Source: Chloroflexota bacterium
GTDB taxonomy: Bacteria > Chloroflexota > Anaerolineae > 4572-78 > J111
Length of the DNA stretch: 5,696 bases
NCBI GenBank assembly: GCA_003695455.1
Contig: RFJF01000013.1
Coordinates: forward strand, 1-5,696
Direction of reading: 5' to 3'
Both the position numbers and the translations under genes were made by a program. Each line of letters begins with the position of its first letter. Positions within the stretch are counted from its first letter, which is position 1. Shown here one piece after another: positions 1-5,696 of the stretch. Under the pieces are notes generated by a model. It searched no databases. It saw only the letters and a list, made by a program, of their open reading frames with translations, and was not told the DNA's origin.

Positions 1-79
1 CAAAGTATCGTATTTTACCAAGCAGTTGGCAAAACTGGGCTTTGTGGTCTCTCTTGACCCTGCCCTGACCGCTGCTTGA
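1..79 (+). CDS. 3' end of an upstream gene, unidentified (possibly transposase)
   Basis: Reading from base 2, an open frame runs off the left edge and ends at TGA 77-79. The 25 visible residues include YFTKQLAKLGFVVSLDPAL and end in TAA. The other two forward frames stop at 55-57 and at about 78-80 and give less protein-like sequence. The pattern (aromatic, basic amphipathic helix, LGF, then a beta strand ending the protein) resembles the C-terminal ends of some bacterial transposases, but that is only an impression. With so little sequence no family can be assigned. The gene is separated from the next one by a repeat-rich 75-base gap, so it is probably not part of the downstream operon. Confidence 0.4.
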   Translation, partial: KVSYFTKQLAKLGFVVSLDPALTAA

Positions 80-82
80 AGG

Positions 83-148
83 CTATTTTCAAGGGAGACT
101 CACCCCTAATTCCTGACTCCCGGCCCCTGAATCCTATTTTCAAGGGAG
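83..148. repeat. 15-base direct repeat flanking degenerate heptamer repeats
   Basis: CTATTTTCAAGGGAG occurs exactly at 83-97 and again at 134-148, a 51-base period. Between the copies the sequence divides into 7-base units: CTCACCC (99-105), CTAATTC (106-112), CTGACTC (113-119), CCGGCCC (120-126), CTGAATC (127-133), running into CTATTTT (134-140). A loose consensus is CTRAYTC. CCCCTAATTCCT (103-114) and CCCCTGAATCCT (124-135) are near-copies 21 bases (three heptads) apart. This looks like a short tandem repeat tract of the kind found between genes in some filamentous bacteria, probably produced by slippage. I see no terminal inverted repeats or hairpin that would make it an insertion sequence end or a terminator. 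Confidence 0.7.
142..148 (+). promoter_or_regulatory. Ribosome binding site of the pyruvyl transferase gene
   Basis: AAGGGAG lies six bases before ATG 155; the wider AAGGGAGTGA matches the ideal AAGGAGGTGA at 8 of 10 positions. It lies inside the second copy of the 15-base direct repeat. The first copy carries the same AAGGGAG at 91-97 but has no start codon at a useful distance. It supports 155 as the start. Confidence 0.7.
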
Positions 149-154
149 TGAACT

Positions 155-1369
155 ATGAATTCACAAAGTAAAAAAACGTTGAAGGTTTGCGTGTTGGGTA
201 ATTTTTCCGGTAGAAATGCCGGCGATAACGCCATTTTGGGTAACCTGGTGCGTGATGTTTCGGCGTTGTACCCCAACGTGCATTTTCTGGTGCCCACTAT
301 TAACCCCAAGTTTGTAGAGCAAAGTTTTGGCGATCGGGTATCAATACAGGGGGTTTCACTGATGCCGTGGGCGTTGAGCGTGAAAATTTTTGGCCTGCCG
401 GTTTTTCGGGCGGTGTTGGGGTCAGATTTGGTGTTGGTTACAGATAATATTCTGTTTGATATGAAGCTGTTCAACCCGCTGTTCAACTATTTATCAACCC
501 TGTCGCTGGTATTGCCAATGGCTAAAAAACGGGGGATTCCGGTGGTGTTGTACAATATGAGTTTGGGGCCGGTATCTACCCCGGCGGGTACGTGGTGCAT
601 GAAACGGGTGATAAACAGCGTTGAACGGATTATTCTGCGAGACCAGCAATCCAAAGATTTGCTGGACCGTCTGAATGTGTCCTTGCCCCCGGTAGATTTT
701 GGTGCAGACTCGGCGCTGAACACAGAATTTTGTTCGGCGGAACGGTTGCAGGAGATTGTTGCCGCTAAAGGGCTATTTACAAATCCCAATGGCACCATCG
801 GTTTTAATGTGAATGTGTATCTTGACCAATATTTGAAACACGGGGCTCGTTCGGATACCAAACCTTTTATCCAGATGATTTCCGGCGCTATTGACCAGGT
901 TATTGATGAGCTTGATGTTGATATTCTGTTTTTTGTGACGCAGGTGATGGATATCAGGGTAACCAACGCTATTATTGACAACATTAAAAATAAGCAGCGG
1001 ATCAAAACCATCACCAACAAAGAGTATTCGTTTGAAGAATTAACCGCGGTAATGAGCAAACTATTGTTAATGGTTGCCATGCGAACCCACGCCCTTATTC
1101 TGGCCTCTTCGGCGGGGACGCCGGTGGCGGGGATAATTTCTTATCCCAAAACAACGGGTTATTTAAAGACCATTGGGCAGGGGCAGTGGATTATTAATTT
1201 TGAGGACCTTGAAACAGACCGGCTGTTTGATCTGGTTGCCAGTGTTTATCACAATCGGGACGAAATCAAAAAAACATTGCTGCCGGCGGTTGAACGAGAA
1301 AAACAAAAAGCTGCCGCCAGTGCGCTGACTCTGCAACCCTGGTTGGGACAGTTGCAAAAAGTCAGTTGA
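155..1369 (+). CDS. Polysaccharide pyruvyl transferase family protein (WcaK/CsaB-like)
   Basis: This 404-residue cytoplasmic protein belongs to the polysaccharide pyruvyl transferase family, whose characterised members move pyruvate from phosphoenolpyruvate to a sugar as a ketal in exopolysaccharide or cell-wall polymer synthesis. The N-terminus has the family's beta strand and glycine-rich loop: VCVLGNFSGRNAGDNAILGN at 11-30. A second conserved block, ILRDQQSKDLL at 160-170, fits the R-D-x-x-S segment after the first half of the GT-B-like fold. The C-terminal half has the signature MRTHALILASSAGTPVAGI at 309-327, followed by SYPKTTGY. The length is normal for the family and there is no signal peptide. 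The start at 155 has a good ribosome binding site. It is the first gene of a tight + strand cluster, 18 bases before the FrhB-like gene. The acceptor sugar cannot be inferred, and some family members may not be true pyruvyl transferases. Family assignment is firm; exact reaction is not. Confidence 0.9.
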   Translation: MNSQSKKTLKVCVLGNFSGRNAGDNAILGNLVRDVSALYPNVHFLVPTINPKFVEQSFGDRVSIQGVSLMPWALSVKIFGLPVFRAVLGSDLVLVTDNILFDMKLFNPLFNYLSTLSLVLPMAKKRGIPVVLYNMSLGPVSTPAGTWCMKRVINSVERIILRDQQSKDLLDRLNVSLPPVDFGADSALNTEFCSAERLQEIVAAKGLFTNPNGTIGFNVNVYLDQYLKHGARSDTKPFIQMISGAIDQVIDELDVDILFFVTQVMDIRVTNAIIDNIKNKQRIKTITNKEYSFEELTAVMSKLLLMVAMRTHALILASSAGTPVAGIISYPKTTGYLKTIGQGQWIINFEDLETDRLFDLVASVYHNRDEIKKTLLPAVEREKQKAAASALTLQPWLGQLQKVS

Positions 1370-1387
1370 ACTATTTGGACGGATGAT

Positions 1388-2773
1388 ATGAATAATGGAA
1401 CATTGCGGGGTACATCGTATTTGGAACGCGGGTTTATTCACCCGGCCCCGGACTCTGCCGAGCTGCCGGTTATTCCCAAAGACCTTTGCACGCGGTGCGG
1501 CGCGTGCCACGTTATTTGTCCTACCAATGTTATCACATTTGATGACCACGAATTTCCGGTTATCCATTCTCAAAACTGCATTGATTGCGGCCTGTGCCTA
1601 AAGGTTTGCCCCGGTATAGAATTTGACCTGAACAAACATCACCAAAAAATGTTCGGCATAGATTATCCAATGGGCCGGATGGAAGGAGTAGTCCGGCAAG
1701 CCTATGTGGGCTACACCAAACGCCCGGATATTCATCACGCAGCAGCATCCGGGGGAGTTGTAACACAGTTGCTTATTGCGCTGGTCAACACCGGAATTGT
1801 TGATGCGGCGGTGGTGGTGGGCCACAACCCGGATGACCCCTCGTTGCCTATGCCGGCTGTTGCCCGCACCGAACAGGAAATCATTGACGCCGCCCAATCC
1901 AAATATGTACCGGTAGCCAACTTGCGGGTTTTGCGTGAATTACGCAAAACCAAAGAAAAATTTGCTTTTATTGGCGTGCCCTGCCAAATTCACGGATTGC
2001 GCAAGCTGGAAGATTTGAACAAGCAGTTGGGCCGGCGGGCATATCTTACATTAGGGCTGGTGTGCCACGGCGTCATGGAAAAAGAATCGGTGCTGGATGT
2101 GCTGGATTTGAACGGTATTTCCATTGATTCTGTCAGGCAGGTACACCAGCGAGACGGTCATTTTCCCACCCAAATGCGCGCGCATATGAAGGACAAAAGC
2201 ATCCAAAACCTTCATAAATTTGAATTTAAAGATGGAATGTACAACACACTGTTTCGGCTGTACCGCACCGAGCGATGCCACTTGTGTCCTGATTATTCGG
2301 CAGAAATGTCTGATATTATTTTTGCCGATGTCTGGTTGCGGCAGCCCAATGGCGATTACCTGTACCCGCGCGGCGTAACGCTGGTGGCTTGCCGCACCGA
2401 ACGCGGCGAGCAAGCAGTAAAAACGCTGGTTGAATCTGGAGAGGTTGAGCTGGAACCGGTTGACTTTTCGCTGGTAACGCGGGCCTTCAAAAACAAATAC
2501 CACGAATCGCGGGTGTATCCGTTTGTTGAGATTGCACATCGCCAAAAACAGGGACGGTTGGCCCCGGATTTTGGCGTAAACGTAAATTCTACTCTTACCG
2601 ACCGGATTCAGGCCGGTTTGTTTCGGGCCACGTTTCTGTTCAGCAAAAGTCCCCGGTTGCGCAAACTGATTTTGCGTTTTACGCTGTCGCCGCCGGGGCA
2701 ACTGCTCACACTGGCAAAAATGAAATACAAAAAATATTCTTATGCGTTAAAAACAAAACTTAAGCGAGCCTGA
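1388..2773 (+). CDS. Ferredoxin-domain / FrhB-like (coenzyme F420 hydrogenase beta subunit family) protein
   Basis: A 461-residue iron-sulfur protein. Two 4Fe-4S motifs are complete near the N-terminus: CTRCGACHVICP (Cys 34, 37, 40, 44) and CIDCGLCLKVCP (Cys 64, 67, 70, 74). They are followed by FrhB-type domains: AAASGGVVTQLLIALVNTG at 118-136, SKYVPV at 171-176, FIGVPCQIHGLRKL at 194-207, LGLVCHGV at 222-229, then CHLCPDYSAEMSDIIFADVW at 297-316. Cys 199, 226, 297 and 300 match conserved cysteines of the family and could bind a further cluster. Known relatives are flavin-containing electron-transfer subunits that handle F420 or similar donors; here no hydrogenase subunits are adjacent. Its place between a pyruvyl transferase and a flippase-like gene suggests a redox step on a polymer precursor, which is inference. 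The C-terminal 60 residues are rich in Arg and Lys. ATG 1388 follows a weak GGACGGA (1377-1383); the ATG at 1383 leads at once to a stop. Confidence 0.9.
   Translation: MNNGTLRGTSYLERGFIHPAPDSAELPVIPKDLCTRCGACHVICPTNVITFDDHEFPVIHSQNCIDCGLCLKVCPGIEFDLNKHHQKMFGIDYPMGRMEGVVRQAYVGYTKRPDIHHAAASGGVVTQLLIALVNTGIVDAAVVVGHNPDDPSLPMPAVARTEQEIIDAAQSKYVPVANLRVLRELRKTKEKFAFIGVPCQIHGLRKLEDLNKQLGRRAYLTLGLVCHGVMEKESVLDVLDLNGISIDSVRQVHQRDGHFPTQMRAHMKDKSIQNLHKFEFKDGMYNTLFRLYRTERCHLCPDYSAEMSDIIFADVWLRQPNGDYLYPRGVTLVACRTERGEQAVKTLVESGEVELEPVDFSLVTRAFKNKYHESRVYPFVEIAHRQKQGRLAPDFGVNVNSTLTDRIQAGLFRATFLFSKSPRLRKLILRFTLSPPGQLLTLAKMKYKKYSYALKTKLKRA
2761..2768 (+). promoter_or_regulatory. Ribosome binding site and translational coupling at the FrhB/flippase junction
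   Basis: TAAGCGAG is a one-mismatch version of TAAGGAG, four bases before ATG 2773. The stop of the upstream gene (TGA 2771-2773) shares its last base with the start codon, giving TGATG. Such a junction normally allows a terminating ribosome to restart, so the two proteins are probably made in linked amounts. Confidence 0.55.
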
Positions 2774-3768
2774 TGAAAATTAACATAAAGTCTGCGTTAA
2801 CCCTGCTTGTCACTGTTGTTTTAATATATCTGGTTATTCGCAAAGTAGGTGTAGAAAATTTGCTGGAAACATTGGCCGGCACCGATTTACGGTTTGTGGC
2901 GGTTTCTGTTATTTTAACCCCGGTACTGCTGTTGGTTAGTGTGTTCAAATGGCAAATACTGCTCAGGGCACAGGGGATTACGGTATCTGTGTGGCGGCTG
3001 TTTTTGTTGTACCTGGTGGGCCGGTTTTTTAGCCAGTTTTTACCATCAAACGTGGGCGGTGATGTAGTACGTACCTATGAGTTAAAAAATGACACCGATG
3101 ATTTGGCCGGCGCGGCGGCCTCGGTGTTTATGGAGCGTTTCACCGGCTTTGTGACCCTGGTTTTGATGACGTTGTTTGTTTTTGTTACTAACATTGCGCT
3201 TTTAAAAAACCTGGTGCTGGCTGGCACGTTGCTGTCAGCACTTTTGGCTATGACCGTTATTGTCTGGTTGATAGTTGATGACCGGCCGCTGCAATTTTTA
3301 TTGCAATATTTAAAAGGACAGGTTTTTCAGAAATATCTGACCAAACTTAAAAAACTTCATCGCAGTGTACAGTGCTACAAACATCAAAAAAAAGCAATCA
3401 CATGGGCTATGCTTTGGTCTGTTGTTTTTTACGCCGGCGCGGCAATTGGATTGTACGTAAATACCCGAGCCTTTCATTCACCTGTACCGTTTTGGGGGCT
3501 GGTAGTGATTTTGCCCATTCTGATGTTGGTAGCCATGATGCCCATTACATTTAATGGCATTGGTTTGCAAGAGTGGGCTTACGTGCTATTATTTACCTGG
3601 TTGGGATTACCCGCTTCGGTGGGTTTGTCTGTAATTTTACTAAGCCGGGCCAAAAATACCTTAACTGCCGTCGCTGGCGGTATCATTTATCCCGCTATTA
3701 AATCAAAAAACCCCCAAACACAACAAAATCAGGTTGTATTATCCGGCGACCTGAAAATTGATGTTTAA
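2773..3768 (+). CDS. Flippase-like integral membrane protein (lysylphosphatidylglycerol synthase TM family, UPF0104/AglD-like)
   Basis: A 331-residue, very hydrophobic protein with about eight or nine likely membrane segments (roughly 7-23, 40-57, 73-90, 122-140, 145-168, 208-229, 238-258, 266-290, 293-308). Hallmarks of the LPG_synthase_TM family are present: QFLPSNVGGDVVR at 88-100, the following MERFTG at 120-125, and MPITFNGIGLQEW at 256-268, with SRAKN at 291-295. The cytoplasmic aminoacyl-transferase domain of MprF-type lysyl-PG synthases is absent, so it should not be called a lipid lysyltransferase. Stand-alone members occur widely in glycan and lipid loci and are often annotated as flippase-like; archaeal AglD relatives act in glycosylation. 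A role in moving or modifying a lipid or lipid-linked sugar fits the neighbours but is unproven. It is coupled to the FrhB-like gene by a one-base overlap. The C-terminal 20 residues are polar and probably extend outside the membrane. Confidence 0.88.
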   Translation: MKINIKSALTLLVTVVLIYLVIRKVGVENLLETLAGTDLRFVAVSVILTPVLLLVSVFKWQILLRAQGITVSVWRLFLLYLVGRFFSQFLPSNVGGDVVRTYELKNDTDDLAGAAASVFMERFTGFVTLVLMTLFVFVTNIALLKNLVLAGTLLSALLAMTVIVWLIVDDRPLQFLLQYLKGQVFQKYLTKLKKLHRSVQCYKHQKKAITWAMLWSVVFYAGAAIGLYVNTRAFHSPVPFWGLVVILPILMLVAMMPITFNGIGLQEWAYVLLFTWLGLPASVGLSVILLSRAKNTLTAVAGGIIYPAIKSKNPQTQQNQVVLSGDLKIDV

Positions 3769-3812
3769 AAACAAGCCTGTCATCCGCCGGCACAGCCTCA
3801 AATAAACAATTC

Positions 3813-3818
3813 AGAGGT
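3813..3818 (+). promoter_or_regulatory. Ribosome binding site of the glycoside hydrolase gene (short spacing)
   Basis: AGAGGT precedes ATG 3821 by only two bases, closer than the usual five to nine. The start is still favoured, because it is the first in-frame ATG and gives a complete signal peptide. The 52-base gap 3769-3820 holds nothing else that I recognise: no stem-loop followed by T residues and no clear promoter boxes. Confidence 0.4.
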
Positions 3819-3820
3819 CC

Positions 3821-5696
3821 ATGGTTATATACATAAAAATTTTGTTTAAAATTTTGTTTGCCATCATACTTGGAGTTTTACTACCAGTTATTTCACTGAT
3901 TATTTTACCTGCCTCATCTGCAGAATCATCCACCGGGAACGCAATGGCATGCGCACCGCCTGATTGTGTTTTTGGCGACCCCACAGATACAGCTGTCCAT
4001 GCCATAACCCACCACGCTACTCAAACAACCAATATTGTTGCTGCAACAACAAGTAACCACTGGTTGCAGTTGAACAATCAGCCGGCTCTGCTTGTGGGTG
4101 ATTCATTAACGCAGGGCTGGATGGAACTGGGAACAAATTTTGATGAAACCGCCTACCTCGATGCGCTTTCGGCGCGGGGTATTAACGTTCTGCTAATCTG
4201 GTCCTTTATTGCCATCGAAGACCAGGTGGCCGATTCACGGATTGGTTACAATGCGCCGGAAATTTGGCCGTGGCAAAAAACCGGCTCCACATTTAATTTG
4301 AACCAGTTTAACGATGCCTATTTTACCCGGTTGCGTTCATTTGCCCAGGCTGCCAATGCCAGAAATATAGCTGTTATCATTACTGTTCACGATGGCTGGA
4401 CCAAAACCCGTTTTGCCGGTCATCCCTTCAATCAGGTTAACGGCGGGCCGTTAACCAGCGAATATCAGTATGTTCAACTGGCCGATTATAACACCGAAAT
4501 GCCTGCCACCTTTGATTCTGCCTGGAACCGACGACAAAAAAACCAATATTTTCTGGAACGGTTTTCGGCGCGGCTTATTCAGGCCACAGGCGACCTACCC
4601 AACGTGATGTATGAAATTTTTAACGAAGGTAACTGGTACAACCAAACTGACCTCAGAAATTTTCAGGTTCATTTTCTCAATTTTTTTAAAGCCAGAACGG
4701 CGCGCCCATTGTTTATAAATGATGACCACGTGGGTGGGCAGGATTTTCAAAATGAACCCAACGCCGATGTAATTGCCTTCCATTCCCCTCAGTGGACCAC
4801 CGGTTCCAGCGCCAAAACATTTTTTGATGTATTTGCAACCCAATTTAACCGGAGTCCTGCAAAACCCGTATTCCTGACAGAAACCGTGCCGGAATACACC
4901 GGCACATCAACCGAACGGGATGCGCTGATGCGGGTGATGTGGGGAACTTTGCTGGGCGGCGGCGGTTTTACCCTGCAAAATGACACCAGCTTTGGGTTTG
5001 ACCCCAACGCCGCTATCAACGTAGATTATGAAATGTTAAACCGCGTGGGCTATGCTGCTGCTTTTTTTGCAAATCTTGGGGCAGGGGTGGCACAAATGAC
5101 CCCAGATGGTGCTTACTGTTCAACGGGGATTTGTTTGGTTAACCCGGGGCAGGAATATGTGATTTATTCCCAATCCGGCAGTAATTTTACCGTTGACTTG
5201 TCAGACGTGCCTGTCAATATGATTGCTCAATTTCTGAACCCGCGCACCGGGCAAACCCGGCCAAATTTTGTTATTCGGGGTGGATTGGTGTCACAGATTT
5301 TTTCCAAACCCGATTCCCAGGACTGGGTCCTGCATTTGATTGTTGATCCCAACACAGACTTGGCACCGCCAACGGTTGTTTTTGCCGGGATCAACCCCGC
5401 CGACCTGGGCCGGGTGACCTTGATTTACAGTGAGCCGGTATCGGCTGCGGGCGCAACTCAAATATCAAACTACACTATTAACAACGGTATTACTATTCAG
5501 GGCATTTCTTTAAAAAGCGACTCAAGAACCGTGCTTCTAACCACCACCACCCATGCCAAAAATGTTACTTACACCGTTTCCATTACCGGCGTGTATGATC
5601 AGGCAGATATTCCTAACATGATCAGCCCCGGTACTCAAATAGATTATACGGTGAGTAAGCAAGCCTTTTTACCAACCATTTTTCTGGACCTTTTGG
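3821..5696 (+). CDS. Secreted clan GH-A-like glycoside hydrolase with collagen-binding-like and SbsA Ig-like domains (3' end beyond window)
   Basis: An open frame of 625 codons plus one base, cut by the right edge. Residues 1-34 form a signal peptide (Lys 6 and 10, a long hydrophobic core, cleavage likely after PASSA 30-34), so the enzyme is exported. After a Thr/Ala-rich linker, NQPALLVGDSLTQGWMELG near 85-103 and YLDALSARGINVLLIW resemble the start of the DUF4038/GH5-like TIM barrel. VHDGW is at 189-193. YEIFNEGNW (264-272) offers Glu 269 as acid/base, and FLTET (351-355) offers Glu 354 as nucleophile, 85 residues later, as is usual for clan GH-A. AFHSP at 319-323 fits a barrel strand. Residues about 425-510 (NPGQEYVIYSQSG, FLNPRTGQT, DWVLHLIV) resemble the putative collagen-binding domain often attached to such enzymes. 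Residues 513-612, beginning DLAPPTVVF, resemble an SbsA-type Ig domain. The frame closes with QAFLPTIF at 614-621, probably close to the true end. Substrate unknown; a cell-surface glycan or environmental polysaccharide is possible. Confidence 0.85.
   Translation, partial: MVIYIKILFKILFAIILGVLLPVISLIILPASSAESSTGNAMACAPPDCVFGDPTDTAVHAITHHATQTTNIVAATTSNHWLQLNNQPALLVGDSLTQGWMELGTNFDETAYLDALSARGINVLLIWSFIAIEDQVADSRIGYNAPEIWPWQKTGSTFNLNQFNDAYFTRLRSFAQAANARNIAVIITVHDGWTKTRFAGHPFNQVNGGPLTSEYQYVQLADYNTEMPATFDSAWNRRQKNQYFLERFSARLIQATGDLPNVMYEIFNEGNWYNQTDLRNFQVHFLNFFKARTARPLFINDDHVGGQDFQNEPNADVIAFHSPQWTTGSSAKTFFDVFATQFNRSPAKPVFLTETVPEYTGTSTERDALMRVMWGTLLGGGGFTLQNDTSFGFDPNAAINVDYEMLNRVGYAAAFFANLGAGVAQMTPDGAYCSTGICLVNPGQEYVIYSQSGSNFTVDLSDVPVNMIAQFLNPRTGQTRPNFVIRGGLVSQIFSKPDSQDWVLHLIVDPNTDLAPPTVVFAGINPADLGRVTLIYSEPVSAAGATQISNYTINNGITIQGISLKSDSRTVLLTTTTHAKNVTYTVSITGVYDQADIPNMISPGTQIDYTVSKQAFLPTIFLDLL

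Noticed and set aside
83..148. Target-site duplication of an insertion sequence or a CRISPR-like array
   Set aside because: Only two copies of the 15-base repeat are present, the 36 bases between them consist of degenerate heptads rather than an element with inverted ends, and 15 bases is short for a CRISPR repeat.
487..1080. 197-codon open frame on the - strand
   Set aside because: It is antisense to the pyruvyl transferase gene, has low-complexity Ser/Thr-rich sequence, and shows no ribosome binding site or family motif that I can see.
2051..2701. 216-codon open frame on the - strand
   Set aside because: It lies wholly inside the FrhB-like gene, whose + strand product has clear family motifs along its length; the - strand product shows no recognisable domain.
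3372..3554. 60-codon + strand open frame inside the flippase-like gene
   Set aside because: It is out of frame with a gene whose membrane segments and NGIGLQE motif continue through it; it is a shadow of the real gene.
3769..3820. Possible terminator or promoter between the flippase-like gene and the hydrolase gene
   Set aside because: I found no stem-loop with a following T-run and no convincing -35/-10 pair; only the short-spaced AGAGGT stands out.
4041..4069. Inverted repeat CTGCAAC / GTTGCAG with an inner AACCACTGGTT palindrome
   Set aside because: The stems compete with each other, it lies within the coding region of the hydrolase linker, and no T-run follows; it is most likely chance.
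4595..5019. Two overlapping - strand open frames (82 and 76 codons)
   Set aside because: Both are antisense to the hydrolase gene, in the region encoding the catalytic barrel, and have no protein-like motifs.

Overview
This window of about 5.7 kb has medium GC content, and all recognisable genes lie on the + strand. It reads like a cell-surface or extracellular polysaccharide locus from a free-living bacterium. Several features point to Chloroflexota, perhaps the Anaerolineae. The last gene encodes a secreted, multidomain glycoside hydrolase with a collagen-binding-like module, an SbsA-type Ig module and a final 'FLPxI' tail of the kind common at the C-termini of secreted proteins in that phylum. 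This assignment is inference from style and motifs; no rRNA or marker gene is present.

Layout: (a) 1-79 is the last 25 codons of an upstream gene I cannot identify firmly. (b) 80-154 is a short intergenic region made of degenerate 7-base units, bracketed by two exact copies of a 15-base sequence; the second copy supplies the ribosome binding site of the next gene. (c) 155-1369 encodes a polysaccharide pyruvyl transferase family protein (WcaK/CsaB-like). (d) 1388-2773 encodes a protein with two 4Fe-4S clusters fused to FrhB-type (coenzyme F420 hydrogenase/dehydrogenase beta subunit) domains. (e) 2773-3768 encodes a flippase-like integral membrane protein of the lysylphosphatidylglycerol-synthase transmembrane family (UPF0104/AglD-like), overlapping the previous gene by one base. 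(f) 3821 to the window edge is an open, 3'-truncated gene of 625 visible codons for a secreted clan GH-A-like glycoside hydrolase.

Genes (c)-(e) are tightly packed (18-base gap, then a 1-base overlap) and very probably form one operon; (f) follows after 52 bases with no visible terminator and may be co-transcribed. The likely common theme is building, modifying, exporting and trimming a surface glycan: a pyruvyl-transferase-like enzyme, an iron-sulfur flavoprotein-like redox partner, a membrane protein of a lipid/lipid-linked-sugar family, and an exported hydrolase. The transferase/FrhB pairing recurs in exopolysaccharide loci, but the chemistry of the FrhB-like partner is not established to my knowledge, so it is the most interesting part of the window. 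I see no RNA genes, CRISPR array, complete insertion sequence or convincing intrinsic terminator.
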